A DNA stretch of 64,000 bases, taken from positions 124,001-188,000 of the forward strand of contig NZ_FZNX01000004.1 in NCBI RefSeq assembly GCF_900188355.1. Reading direction: 5' to 3'. The stretch comes from Lutibacter flavus. Its GTDB lineage: Bacteria; Bacteroidota; Bacteroidia; Flavobacteriales; Flavobacteriaceae. Shown one piece after another: positions 27,099-34,925 of the stretch. A model generated the notes under the pieces. That model did no database searches. It worked only from the letters and a program-made list of their open reading frames with translations, and was not told the DNA's origin. The position numbers were made by a program, and so were the translations under genes. How positions within the stretch are numbered: the stretch's first letter is position 1; every line of letters begins with the position of its first letter.

Positions 27099-27192
27099 AA
27101 ATCACGTAATTTATAGATTTAAAACAGTTTAGCTTCTTTATAGTTATATTAATAAGGGTGGTGACTTAATACTATTCTGTTAATATTTTAAT

Positions 27193-27372
27193 ATGTTAAA
27201 ATTAAGTTTAAATGAAGAATTGAAACTCAATGAAATAACTTCAATTTTAAGAGTGCCAGGAGGCTGGATTTATAAATTTTTTGACGGAGATGATTTAGAG
27301 GGAACAGTATTTGTTCCTTTAAATTTGGAGTTTAAATCTCAAAATGGAAAAGAGAAATATCGTGTTCTCTAA
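27193..27372 (+). CDS. Small hypothetical protein (59 residues)
   Basis: An ATG at 27193 opens a 59-residue frame, MLKLSLNEELKLNEITSILR, then VPGGWIYKF and a C-terminal FVPLNLEFKSQNGKEKYRVL. The composition is that of a real soluble protein, and an intrinsic terminator follows within 30 bases. I recognise the VPGGWIY word from other small Bacteroidota proteins, but no function is known to me. Confidence 0.6.
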   Translation: MLKLSLNEELKLNEITSILRVPGGWIYKFFDGDDLEGTVFVPLNLEFKSQNGKEKYRVL

Positions 27373-27373
27373 A

Positions 27374-27408
27374 AAAGAAAGCCACTCATTTGAGTGGCTT
27401 TTATGTGT
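27374..27408 (+). terminator. Intrinsic terminator
   Basis: GAAAGCCACTCATTTGAGTGGCTTTT forms a stem with its T run just after the small gene; AAAAAA on the 5' side could let it act in both directions. Confidence 0.75.
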
Positions 27409-27420
27409 TTAAGTAGCTTA

Positions 27421-27575
27421 TTAATGATGAGCGTGTTTTTCTGTTAATTTACTATTTGTAGACTCTGTGAACTTAAGTGGCACATACTAAGACTATGGTA
27501 AAAGCAATTATCCACGATATAATGCCAAACTTTAGCACATAAACTTGAGAAGTTGTGTTGTAAATAGTTGAAGAA
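27421..27575 (-). pseudogene. Decayed remnant of the cydB 3' end
   Basis: Read on the minus strand, this stretch gives TIYNTTSQVYVLKFGIISWI and then IAFTIVLVCAT, a TAA stop, VHRVYK and, after a one-base shift, KLTEKHAHH with a stop. This aligns with the last 48 or so residues of the intact CydB at 36518 (TIYNTASETYALEVGIIWWV, then IAFILVIIYFTF, VHRVYKGKLTKEHDHH). DNA identity is also evident (for example TGTTGTAAATAGTT is shared). An internal stop and a frameshift show that it is not functional. Nothing homologous to the rest of cydB is present, so it is either a partial duplication or the end of a second, lost cyd locus. Confidence 0.75.
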
Positions 27576-27910
27576 ATTATTGAAAATAATTAAGTTTATT
27601 TTTTTAGACCGCATTTCTAAATGCAATGGCTTTTTTTATAATAATTGTGTTTTTTGGAATTTATTAAAGCCAAAATCCCTTGATAAAATTGTAGTTAATT
27701 TTAACTTTTTATTCTAAAAAACTTTAATAAAACTCTCTTTGTACTTTCATTTTATTATAATACACTTTACTTTTTAAAATTAAACTGTTTAATATCAGTG
27801 AAATAATCAATTTTATAACACTCATTATATTACTATTCACTACTCAAACTGATTGATATCATTTTCAAGCTTATATAACAAAGGTAATTTAGTGTATAAA
27901 GTTTTTTGAG
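27576..27910. other. AT-rich intergenic stretch
   Basis: Beyond the cydB remnant, this 335-base stretch shows no credible reading frame. It is about 80 per cent AT. A short GCATTT/AAATGC hairpin followed by T residues at about 27611-27635 may terminate something. The phosphate operon promoter must lie here, but no clear -7/-33 pair was found. Confidence 0.4.
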
Positions 27911-28561
27911 ATGATAAAAATAGTTAAAACTTCAAAAAATGTTATTGTAAATATCGATGAATATTTTAATAATGTTGAATTAGGAATACTTAATTTTAAG
28001 CAAGGTGTTAATCACTATTTAGATGGAAACGTAACAGAGTTTGAGAATAATTTAAATAAAATAATTGAGTTAGAAGAAACATCAGATGCTATTATAAGAA
28101 AGATAGAGAATGATTTTTATGTACACTCTTTAATGCCAAACTATTCGAGTGACATTTTAAACTTACTTGAAAGAATAGATGATATTATTGACAAGGTAAA
28201 GGATAATGTTAGTCAGTTTGATGTAGAAGCACCTTATTTCCCCGAAGATATAAAAAATGATTTTTCAAAATTGGTTTCACTTTCTGTAAAATCAGCTGAA
28301 AATGTAGTTCCAGCTGCTAGAGTTTTTTTTACCTCACCTGATTTGGTAAAAGACAAATTACAAAAAGTTATTTTTTATGAACGTGAAACCGATAAGCTTG
28401 CAACAAGTATAAAGCGAAAACTTTTTAAAGAAATGGATTTTTTAAAATTAAGTGAAAAAATTCATTTGCGTTATTTCACACTACATATTGAAGAGGTTTC
28501 TGATAAAGCTAAGATTGTGGCTAAAATGCTGGCATCATTGGTTATAAAAATTAAAATGTAA
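27911..28561 (+). CDS. DUF47 family (PhoU-like) phosphate transport regulator
   Basis: The 216-residue all-helical protein has the DUF47/PhoU-like pattern: LEETSDAIIRKIENDFY, LLERIDDIIDKVKDNVSQFD and FYERETDKLATSIKRKLF. Such proteins are paired with PiT transporters and thought to modulate their activity. The PiT gene follows after 13 bases, which supports this. No signal peptide is seen. Confidence 0.92.
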   Translation: MIKIVKTSKNVIVNIDEYFNNVELGILNFKQGVNHYLDGNVTEFENNLNKIIELEETSDAIIRKIENDFYVHSLMPNYSSDILNLLERIDDIIDKVKDNVSQFDVEAPYFPEDIKNDFSKLVSLSVKSAENVVPAARVFFTSPDLVKDKLQKVIFYERETDKLATSIKRKLFKEMDFLKLSEKIHLRYFTLHIEEVSDKAKIVAKMLASLVIKIKM

Positions 28562-28574
28562 AAAAAATAACTAA

Positions 28575-30320
28575 ATGTTTCTATTTTTTTTAACAAGTGG
28601 TTTATTTTTAGGTTGGTCGTTAGGAGCTAATGATGCGGCAAACATATTTGGTTCTGCAGTTGGTTCAAAAATGATTAAGTTTAGTACTGCTGTTATTATA
28701 GCTTCAATATTTGTAATTGCAGGTTCTGTTTTACAAGGTTCAGGAGCAGCGCAAACATTAGGTGAACTGGGTTCAGTAAATGCTATAGGAGGTGCATTTA
28801 CGGTAGCTTTATGTGCTGGATTTACGGTTCTGTGGATGACTAAGTTAAAGTTACCAGTTTCTACTTCTCAAGCAATTATTGGTGCTATTATTGGATGGAA
28901 CTTTTATTCGGGCAATCCAACTGATTTGATTGTATTAGGTAAAATTCTAAGTACCTGGGTGGCAGGACCAATTTTAGGAGGAATTTTCGCTGTTCTGCTC
29001 TACTTAGCTTTAAAATCATTTTTAAGTAAAACTAAAATACATTTAATAAAACTAGATGCATATTTAAAATATGCCTTATTAATAATTGGAGGTTTTGGAG
29101 CTTATAGTTTGGGAGCAAACAACGTAGCTAATGTTGTTGGTGTATTTATGCCTTCAGTACCTAATATTCAATTAGATTTTGGATTTTTTATTTTAGATGG
29201 AATTCAATTATTATTTCTTGCTGGTGGAGTTTCAATAGCTATTGGAATTGCTACTTATTCTAAAAAAGTAATGATGACGGTTGGAAATGATTTAATGAAT
29301 TTATCAGCAGAATCGGCTTTGGTAATTGTATTATCACATTCATTAGTACTTTTTATTTTTTCTTCAACATCATTATCTAATGCCTTACTAAGTATTGGCC
29401 TACCAGCTATTCCATTAGTACCGGTTTCAAGTTCACAAGCTGTTGTAGGTGCTATTATGGGGATTGGATTTTTAAAGGGAGGCGCAGGAATTGAATACAA
29501 AGTATTAGGAAAGATTTCAATTGGGTGGATTTCAACACCAATTATTGCGGGGCTTGTCTCTTTTGTTTCATTATTTTTTATGAATAATGTTTTTAAGCTA
29601 ACAGTTGTTAAACAATCGTTAGAGAAAACAAATAATACTGCTGAAAGCTTCACTAATCTGGTTAAAACAGGAACTGAAGAAAATATCAATTTATTTCAAC
29701 CCTTACTATACACCATCATTTTTCTATTAATTATAACGGTTATTCTTCTTGCAGTTAAATTATCTAAGAATAAAGAAAAATTAAAAAATGATCAATCAAA
29801 AGAGTTAATCACAAAATTTGAATCTCAGGAAAAATTATTAAAAAGTGAATTAAATAAGGCGAATGAAGACAATGCTAAATTAGAAAAAGAAATTGGCTTT
29901 AAGCGTAAAGAGCAAATGGATATTGCCTTAAATATTATTAATAAAAACAGCTTTTTAGAAAAGCTAAAAACAAAAATTGATAAAATTACTAGTAAACCAG
30001 AATTAAATAAAGAAGAGTTGATACGCTTAAAAAGTTTAATTCTTAACAATCTAAGTTTAGATAAAGATAGAGAGCGCTTTAATAGTTATGTAAATGAGTT
30101 AAACAAAGATTTCTATTTCCGATTGTTAAGTCGTTACCCCGGATTAACTGAAAATGAACAGCGTTTATGTTCGCTAGTCAGGCTTAATTTAAGTTCAAAA
30201 GAAATAGCTTCAATATTAAATATATCAACAAAAAGTGTTGAAGTAAATAGGCATAGACTTCGAAAAAAAATGCATTTAAAAAGAAAAGAAAATTTAACTG
30301 AATTAATTGGGAAACTTTAA
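28575..30320 (+). CDS. PiT-family inorganic phosphate transporter fused to coiled coil and LuxR-type DNA-binding domain
   Basis: The protein has 581 residues. Residues 1 to about 345 are a PiT phosphate permease with the two family motifs, GANDAANIFG at 17-26 and GANNVANVVG starting near 181, and PVSTSQAIIGAIIGW plus PVSSSQAVVGAIMGIG. An added helix (about 376-395) leads into a charged coiled coil (about 398-505). The C-terminus (about 520-580) is a LuxR/GerE-type helix-turn-helix: LTENEQRLCSLVRLNLSSKE, IASILNISTKSVEVNRHRLR. That tail is like those of membrane-bound TPR-HTH regulators of Bacteroidota. I see one uninterrupted frame, so the fusion is real in this sequence. It could couple phosphate transport to gene control from the membrane; that is inference. 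Neighbours are DUF47 and a phosphate-selective porin. Confidence 0.9.
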   Translation: MFLFFLTSGLFLGWSLGANDAANIFGSAVGSKMIKFSTAVIIASIFVIAGSVLQGSGAAQTLGELGSVNAIGGAFTVALCAGFTVLWMTKLKLPVSTSQAIIGAIIGWNFYSGNPTDLIVLGKILSTWVAGPILGGIFAVLLYLALKSFLSKTKIHLIKLDAYLKYALLIIGGFGAYSLGANNVANVVGVFMPSVPNIQLDFGFFILDGIQLLFLAGGVSIAIGIATYSKKVMMTVGNDLMNLSAESALVIVLSHSLVLFIFSSTSLSNALLSIGLPAIPLVPVSSSQAVVGAIMGIGFLKGGAGIEYKVLGKISIGWISTPIIAGLVSFVSLFFMNNVFKLTVVKQSLEKTNNTAESFTNLVKTGTEENINLFQPLLYTIIFLLIITVILLAVKLSKNKEKLKNDQSKELITKFESQEKLLKSELNKANEDNAKLEKEIGFKRKEQMDIALNIINKNSFLEKLKTKIDKITSKPELNKEELIRLKSLILNNLSLDKDRERFNSYVNELNKDFYFRLLSRYPGLTENEQRLCSLVRLNLSSKEIASILNISTKSVEVNRHRLRKKMHLKRKENLTELIGKL

Positions 30321-30346
30321 ATAACAACAATAATAATTGTATAATA

Positions 30347-31747
30347 ATGAGAAATAAATTAAGTACACTAGTAGTAGCATTAATTCTATTCGGAATAGGA
30401 TTGAATGCTCAAGAAGTAAAAACAGATGTTCGTATCAATCAATACGGACAAATAGTAGAGTCTGTACAATTAGATGCAGAAGCTAGAAATAGCATACTCA
30501 CCTTCGTATCCGAAAATGAAAATTACAAATTTTGGTTCGATAACCGAGTTTATTTTGATGGTGGTATTTTCTTTGACGGTTGGGATAAAGATGATGTAGT
30601 AGGAGTAGATGAAAATACTACTTTCAACCCTATTGGTAACGGCGCTACAATTAGGCGTGCACGTATAGCTATGAAAGTAGTTATGCATAAAAATTGGTAT
30701 GGTGAAATTGATTTCGATTTTTCTGGATCAGCAACAGAAATTAAAGATGCATATATTAAATACACGAATGATGCAAGAGATTTTAATGTTAAAGCTGGTC
30801 ATTTTAGAGAAGGTTTTTCTATGGAAACCACAACAACATCCAGATATGTAACTTTTATAGAGCGCTCATTGATTTCTAAATTTGCTCCTTCACGTCATTT
30901 AGGGTTACAAGTTAATTATATGAAAGATAAATATTTATTAGTTGGAGGCGTGCATTTTAATGAACAGGGAGGCTTCGAAGAAGTTGAGTTTTCTCAAGAT
31001 GCAAATAAAGATAACGGAACGGATGAAGGTTACTCATTTACTGGTAGAGCTGTTTTCAGACCAATTATTGATAACGAAAAGGTTATTCATATAGGCGCAG
31101 CGGCATCATACAGAACTCCTAAAACGCATCTTGAAGTGCCTAACAGTTATAGATTTAGTACGCGTTCAATTTCAAATGTTAACAGAAAGAAATATTTAGA
31201 TACAGATGATATTTCAAATGTTGACAATAACACATTATGGAATGTGGAGTTAGCAGGTGCTTACAAAAACATGATGTTCCAATCAGAATATATAAATAAT
31301 GACATCAAAAGACTGGATGACTTATCAGATGTTAATTTAAATGGATTTTATGCACAAGTTGGTTATTTATTAGGAGATGGAAAATATAATTATAACAAAA
31401 ATGAAGGTGAGTTTACTCAAGTCTCTAGAGGAAGTGAAAAAGGAGAATTAGAAGTTGCATTCAGATTTGATTATATAGACCTTAATGATGAAAAAGCTGG
31501 GGTTTATGGAGGTTCAGCTAATGGTTATACATTAGGTTTTAATTACCATATTAATTCTAATATTAAATTAGTACTTGACTACTCATACCTAGATCATGAT
31601 AGATATGCGAATGGTAAAGGTAAGCTCTATGTAGGACATGACGTTAATGGCGATTTAACAAAAGACCCTAGAGAAGTAGTTGAAGCAAAGGGTAAAGCAG
31701 GAGATGATTATGGTCAATTACAAATGAGAATTGAAATAGACTTTTAG
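30347..31747 (+). CDS. Phosphate-selective porin O/P family outer membrane protein
   Basis: The 466-residue protein has a signal peptide ending near LNAQ (about 1-21). Alternating beta strands typical of an OprO/OprP-like 16-strand porin follow: FDGGIFFDGWDKDD, WYGEIDFDFSGSATEIKDAY, VKAGHFREGFSMETTTTSRY and a final strand LQMRIEIDF. The family takes up phosphate or polyphosphate across the outer membrane. It lies 26 bases after the PiT gene and before a lipoprotein, which gives a complete envelope route for phosphate. Confidence 0.92.
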   Translation: MRNKLSTLVVALILFGIGLNAQEVKTDVRINQYGQIVESVQLDAEARNSILTFVSENENYKFWFDNRVYFDGGIFFDGWDKDDVVGVDENTTFNPIGNGATIRRARIAMKVVMHKNWYGEIDFDFSGSATEIKDAYIKYTNDARDFNVKAGHFREGFSMETTTTSRYVTFIERSLISKFAPSRHLGLQVNYMKDKYLLVGGVHFNEQGGFEEVEFSQDANKDNGTDEGYSFTGRAVFRPIIDNEKVIHIGAAASYRTPKTHLEVPNSYRFSTRSISNVNRKKYLDTDDISNVDNNTLWNVELAGAYKNMMFQSEYINNDIKRLDDLSDVNLNGFYAQVGYLLGDGKYNYNKNEGEFTQVSRGSEKGELEVAFRFDYIDLNDEKAGVYGGSANGYTLGFNYHINSNIKLVLDYSYLDHDRYANGKGKLYVGHDVNGDLTKDPREVVEAKGKAGDDYGQLQMRIEIDF

Positions 31748-31771
31748 TAATAACTTAAAAATTTAATTAAA

Positions 31772-33364
31772 ATGAAAAATTTAAAATATTTAATAATAAT
31801 AATCGCTTTTGCAACTTATAGTTGTGTTGAAGATGCTTTGTTTGTAGGTGAAGAAGTTATTGTTGAAGGCAGTGTATTAAAACTGAACGAAATAATGTCG
31901 AAAGATGTTAATGATAATCCTGATTGGATTGAAGTATATAATAGTGGGGCTGTAGATATGGATATCTCTGGTTATATTTTAAACGATAAAGATGTTGCTG
32001 CAGGTGGTTTCTCAATACCAGATGGAACAATTATAACAGCAGGAGGATTTTATCTTGTTGATGCGAACGAATCTGGAGAATCTATTAGTTCGGGAGGTGA
32101 AGATGTTAGTTTAGCAGAACCAGATGGAACTGTTATTGACCTTACAACAACTCCTGATATGAGCAGTAATGTTGGATTAACTTGGGCTAGAGAAATTGAT
32201 GGTGACGGAGATTGGATGGTTAGTTCTCCAACTCCCGGTTCTTCAAATGGATCTGTTGCAAACACAGCTCCAATTTTGGTTGCTGAACCTTTAACAGAAT
32301 TTATAGATATTTATGGAGTTACTGCTTCAGATGCTGATGGAATTTCTTCCGTAAAATTAATTTTTATGGCTGGTGAAAGTGTGCAATCAATTGATATGGC
32401 TTTAGTGGATGGTGAATACAAAACATCAGTTCCAAAAGCAAATGTTGGTGAAGTGGTTCGTTATTATGTTGTTGCTAAAGATAATACAGGTTTAATTACA
32501 TATTACCCAAGTGATGGAAACAATGCACCTGCCGAATTCATAGTAGTTGGTGGTGTTAAAGATTTGGAAATAGTTGGAGAAATGGACGGTAATAGAGGTG
32601 ATGTTACTTTTACAATTACGCCTTATTATGTAGATCAGGTTGATGAAATTAGATTGTATTATTTATTGCCTGGAGAACAACAAGATGAAGACAATGGGTT
32701 TGATGATAAAACAAAAGTTGTTTTAGATCAAGATGGAGCTGTTTTTACAGGAGTAATACCTGCTCTAAATACTGAAGGGGTAGTTCGTTATTATATTAGA
32801 GTAGAATATTTAGACGGTACAAAAACGTATTATCCAATTGAAAATGGAGGAGATTTTGACCACGATTTAGGTACAACTTGGCCAAGTTATACAGTTGAAG
32901 CTATTACTTATGATGCGGTTGTAGAAACTACAGTTACTTCAACGGAAGGACCTTTGACAAGTCTAATGTTTCCAACAAACCCTATTCCAGGGTCAGATAT
33001 AAATCTTGTTTTAACATATGCCAGCTCTGAAGAAATTACAGAAGCTAGAGTTTATTTTGCAGTTGGAGATTCTCCAGTTTATATAAAAGCAAACAAAGTG
33101 TCAGGTGAAGATGACGCTTCATTTACACAAACAGGAGTTACACTTAATATGAAAGATGTTGTTACTGATGGGGACGGATTGTCATTAAGTGAAACTGGAG
33201 CGAAAGTTTCATTTTATGTTAGAATATCTACTGATACAGCAGAATATTATTATTCAAATATAGGAGCAATGTCTTTAGATGATACTCCTGGAGGTGGAAC
33301 TACTGACGATTCAGATGCTTTCAAAGCAGATCCAGCACTTTGGAATGTTTATACAGTTCAATAA
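31772..33364 (+). CDS. Lipoprotein with lamin-tail domain and Ig-like repeats
   Basis: This 530-residue protein begins with a lipoprotein signal (ATYSCVED, Cys at about 18). A lamin-tail domain occupies about 35-145 (LKLNEIMSKDVNDNPDWIEV, YILNDKDVAAGGFSIPDG, DGDWMVSSPTPGSSNG). Three Ig-like repeats follow (about 165-255, 265-375 and 395-525), each with a VVRYYV-type strand (EVVRYYVVAKDNTG, GVVRYYIRVEYLDG, KVSFYVRISTDT). Lamin-tail proteins of Bacteroidota are often near secreted nucleases or phosphatases. Placement directly after the phosphate porin suggests a surface role in phosphate capture; no catalytic domain is visible. Confidence 0.85.
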   Translation: MKNLKYLIIIIAFATYSCVEDALFVGEEVIVEGSVLKLNEIMSKDVNDNPDWIEVYNSGAVDMDISGYILNDKDVAAGGFSIPDGTIITAGGFYLVDANESGESISSGGEDVSLAEPDGTVIDLTTTPDMSSNVGLTWAREIDGDGDWMVSSPTPGSSNGSVANTAPILVAEPLTEFIDIYGVTASDADGISSVKLIFMAGESVQSIDMALVDGEYKTSVPKANVGEVVRYYVVAKDNTGLITYYPSDGNNAPAEFIVVGGVKDLEIVGEMDGNRGDVTFTITPYYVDQVDEIRLYYLLPGEQQDEDNGFDDKTKVVLDQDGAVFTGVIPALNTEGVVRYYIRVEYLDGTKTYYPIENGGDFDHDLGTTWPSYTVEAITYDAVVETTVTSTEGPLTSLMFPTNPIPGSDINLVLTYASSEEITEARVYFAVGDSPVYIKANKVSGEDDASFTQTGVTLNMKDVVTDGDGLSLSETGAKVSFYVRISTDTAEYYYSNIGAMSLDDTPGGGTTDDSDAFKADPALWNVYTVQ

Positions 33365-33378
33365 AAGTTAATAAAACG

Positions 33379-33400
33379 AGCTTGTGAATTATCACAAGCT
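33379..33400 (+). terminator. Stem-loop after the phosphate operon
   Basis: A 9-base perfect stem AGCTTGTGA / TCACAAGCT with loop ATTA lies 15 bases after the lipoprotein stop. There is no T run, so it may stabilise the mRNA end or act weakly as a terminator. Confidence 0.6.
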
Positions 33401-33516
33401 GGTACTTATAAAATGTTGCATTCAACCATATTTATATAGTGAAAGGTTCAAATTCAACACTTTATAAGTTTAAAAAACCAACTGAATTATAAATTAAGAA
33501 ATAACTAGAAATAATA

Positions 33517-34158
33517 ATGGCAAAACCAGCAATGAAAATAGGAGAAATCTCTAAACCGCGATTTGAGTTTAGAACTTTCGGCCAAAACTTCGATAAATCG
33601 GCAAAATTAATGGAGCGGTTATCAGTTCCAATTCCAAAAAAAGTCTGGGAAAGAACATCAGAAGAAATTTATATATTATCAAAAACGAATGATATTAACA
33701 ACACTAAAATTCGTGATGGAAAAATGGATATAAAAACCTACGTTCAAACTGTTGATGGTTTAGAACAATGGAATCCATTAATGAAATGTGAGTTTCCTAT
33801 TTCAAAAGAAATATTAGAAAAAGATGTTTTTCCGGCATTTCAAGTTGAAATGCCTGCATTAACTAGAGAAACCTATACGTTGGAAGAATTTTTAGATATG
33901 GTTGATGCTCATAAAGATCTGCAAGGTGTAAAAGTACACAAACAACGCTTTGGATATATGGTAAATAACACGTTGTGCGAAGTAGGAAATGTTTTAATTA
34001 ACGGTGCAAAAGTAGTTACTATTAATTCTGAATCTACGGAACTTGAAGATATAAAAAAAACAATTGAAGATTGTGAGTTAGAGGGGTATGAAAATATCAA
34101 TTATTTACAAGTAATAAAAAGAGTAATAGGGTGGATTAATAAACCATTGGCTAATTAA
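33517..34158 (+). CDS. CYTH-like protein, divergent (putative)
   Basis: I do not recognise this 213-residue protein with certainty. It has an N-terminal RFEFRTFGQNFDKSAKLMER, a strand EEIYILSKTNDINNTKIRDG followed by KMDIKTYV, and later RFGYMVNNTLCEVGNVLING. This order of E/R/K-rich strands matches the CYTH (triphosphate tunnel) fold and parallels the next gene, which is a clear CYTH protein. No signal peptide is present. If correct, the pair may handle inorganic triphosphate or polyphosphate, which suits the phosphate transport genes upstream. The fold call is inference. Confidence 0.5.
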   Translation: MAKPAMKIGEISKPRFEFRTFGQNFDKSAKLMERLSVPIPKKVWERTSEEIYILSKTNDINNTKIRDGKMDIKTYVQTVDGLEQWNPLMKCEFPISKEILEKDVFPAFQVEMPALTRETYTLEEFLDMVDAHKDLQGVKVHKQRFGYMVNNTLCEVGNVLINGAKVVTINSESTELEDIKKTIEDCELEGYENINYLQVIKRVIGWINKPLAN

Positions 34159-34225
34159 AAGGTTCAAAGATTCAGAGGTTCAAAGAATGAGCAGTTCAAC
34201 AAATAAAGAATTCAACAATAATAAA

Positions 34226-34696
34226 ATGGCACAAGAAATTGAAAGAAAATTTTTGGTAAAAAATGATGATTTTAAAAAGGAATCATTTAAAGAAACTAAA
34301 ATTGTACAAGGGTTTTTATCAACCGTACCCGAAAGAACTGTAAGAATTAGAATTAAGGGAGATAAAGGGTTTATTACAGTTAAAGGTATTGGAAATAAAT
34401 CTGGTACTTCTCGTTATGAGTGGGAAAGAGAAATTTCAGTTGAAGATGCTACAGATTTATTAAAGATTAGTGAACCTGGTGTTATAGATAAAACTAGAAA
34501 TAATGTAAAATCTGGTGAGCATACTTTTGAAGTTGATGAATTTTATGGTGAAAACGATGGTTTAATTGTAGCTGAGGTTGAGTTAGGTTCTGAAAATGAA
34601 AATTTTATAAAGCCAAATTGGTTAGGTGAAGAGGTTACAGGTCAAGTAAAATATTACAATTCAATGTTAATGAAAAATCCTTATAAAAATTGGTAG
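34226..34696 (+). CDS. CYTH domain protein (triphosphatase-like)
   Basis: I take the ATG at 34226, so that the 156-residue protein starts MAQEIERKFLVKND, with the ExExK motif (EIERKF) at its usual place; a frame from 34187 adds only a low-complexity leader. Other tunnel strands are RTVRIRIKGDKGFITVKGIG, RYEWEREISVEDA, HTFEVDEFYGENDGLIVAEV and a C-terminal NSMLMKNPYKNW. This is the type of bacterial short CYTH enzymes that hydrolyse tripolyphosphate. No CHAD domain is attached. Confidence 0.9.
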   Translation: MAQEIERKFLVKNDDFKKESFKETKIVQGFLSTVPERTVRIRIKGDKGFITVKGIGNKSGTSRYEWEREISVEDATDLLKISEPGVIDKTRNNVKSGEHTFEVDEFYGENDGLIVAEVELGSENENFIKPNWLGEEVTGQVKYYNSMLMKNPYKNW

Positions 34697-34758
34697 TAAC
34701 CTAAAGGTAATTAAAAGAATAAATAGTTGGGTATTTTGGATATTTAAACTTAGTGCAA

Positions 34759-34871
34759 CGTCAGTTCGAGTGATTTTTGATAAAAAATTGTATCGAGAAT
34801 TTTTTTAATGAAATTTCTATTCTCGATACTAATTTTAAGCCTAAGAAGGCTAAAATTAACTCGAATTGACG
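34759..34871. repeat. Nested inverted-repeat element, 113 bases
   Basis: The outer arms CGTCAGTTCGAGT (34759-34771) and ACTCGAATTGACG (34859-34871) are complementary at 12 of 13 positions. Inside, GTATCGAGAA and TTCTCGATAC form a perfect second stem, and AGCCTAAGAAGGCT a third. The design resembles the short dispersed foldback repeats found between genes in many Flavobacteriia. The outer arm covers a TTG that would extend the next gene, which argues for the downstream ATG as the true start. Confidence 0.65.
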
Positions 34872-34925
34872 AAATTTAATAAAAAGGTACAACAGGTAAG
34901 AATAATATTATATAACAACAATAAA

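Noticed and set aside
27444..27626. A 60-codon minus-strand frame near the phosphate operon
   Set aside because: It runs in another frame over the cydB remnant; the remnant explains the sequence.
29255..29689. A 144-codon minus-strand frame inside the PiT gene
   Set aside because: It is antisense to a clear membrane protein and shows the Ser/Thr/Ile-rich pattern of a shadow frame.
34866..34925. Upstream extension of the symporter gene starting at TTG
   Set aside because: The TTG is part of the outer arm of the foldback repeat; the ATG at 34926 is the more likely start.
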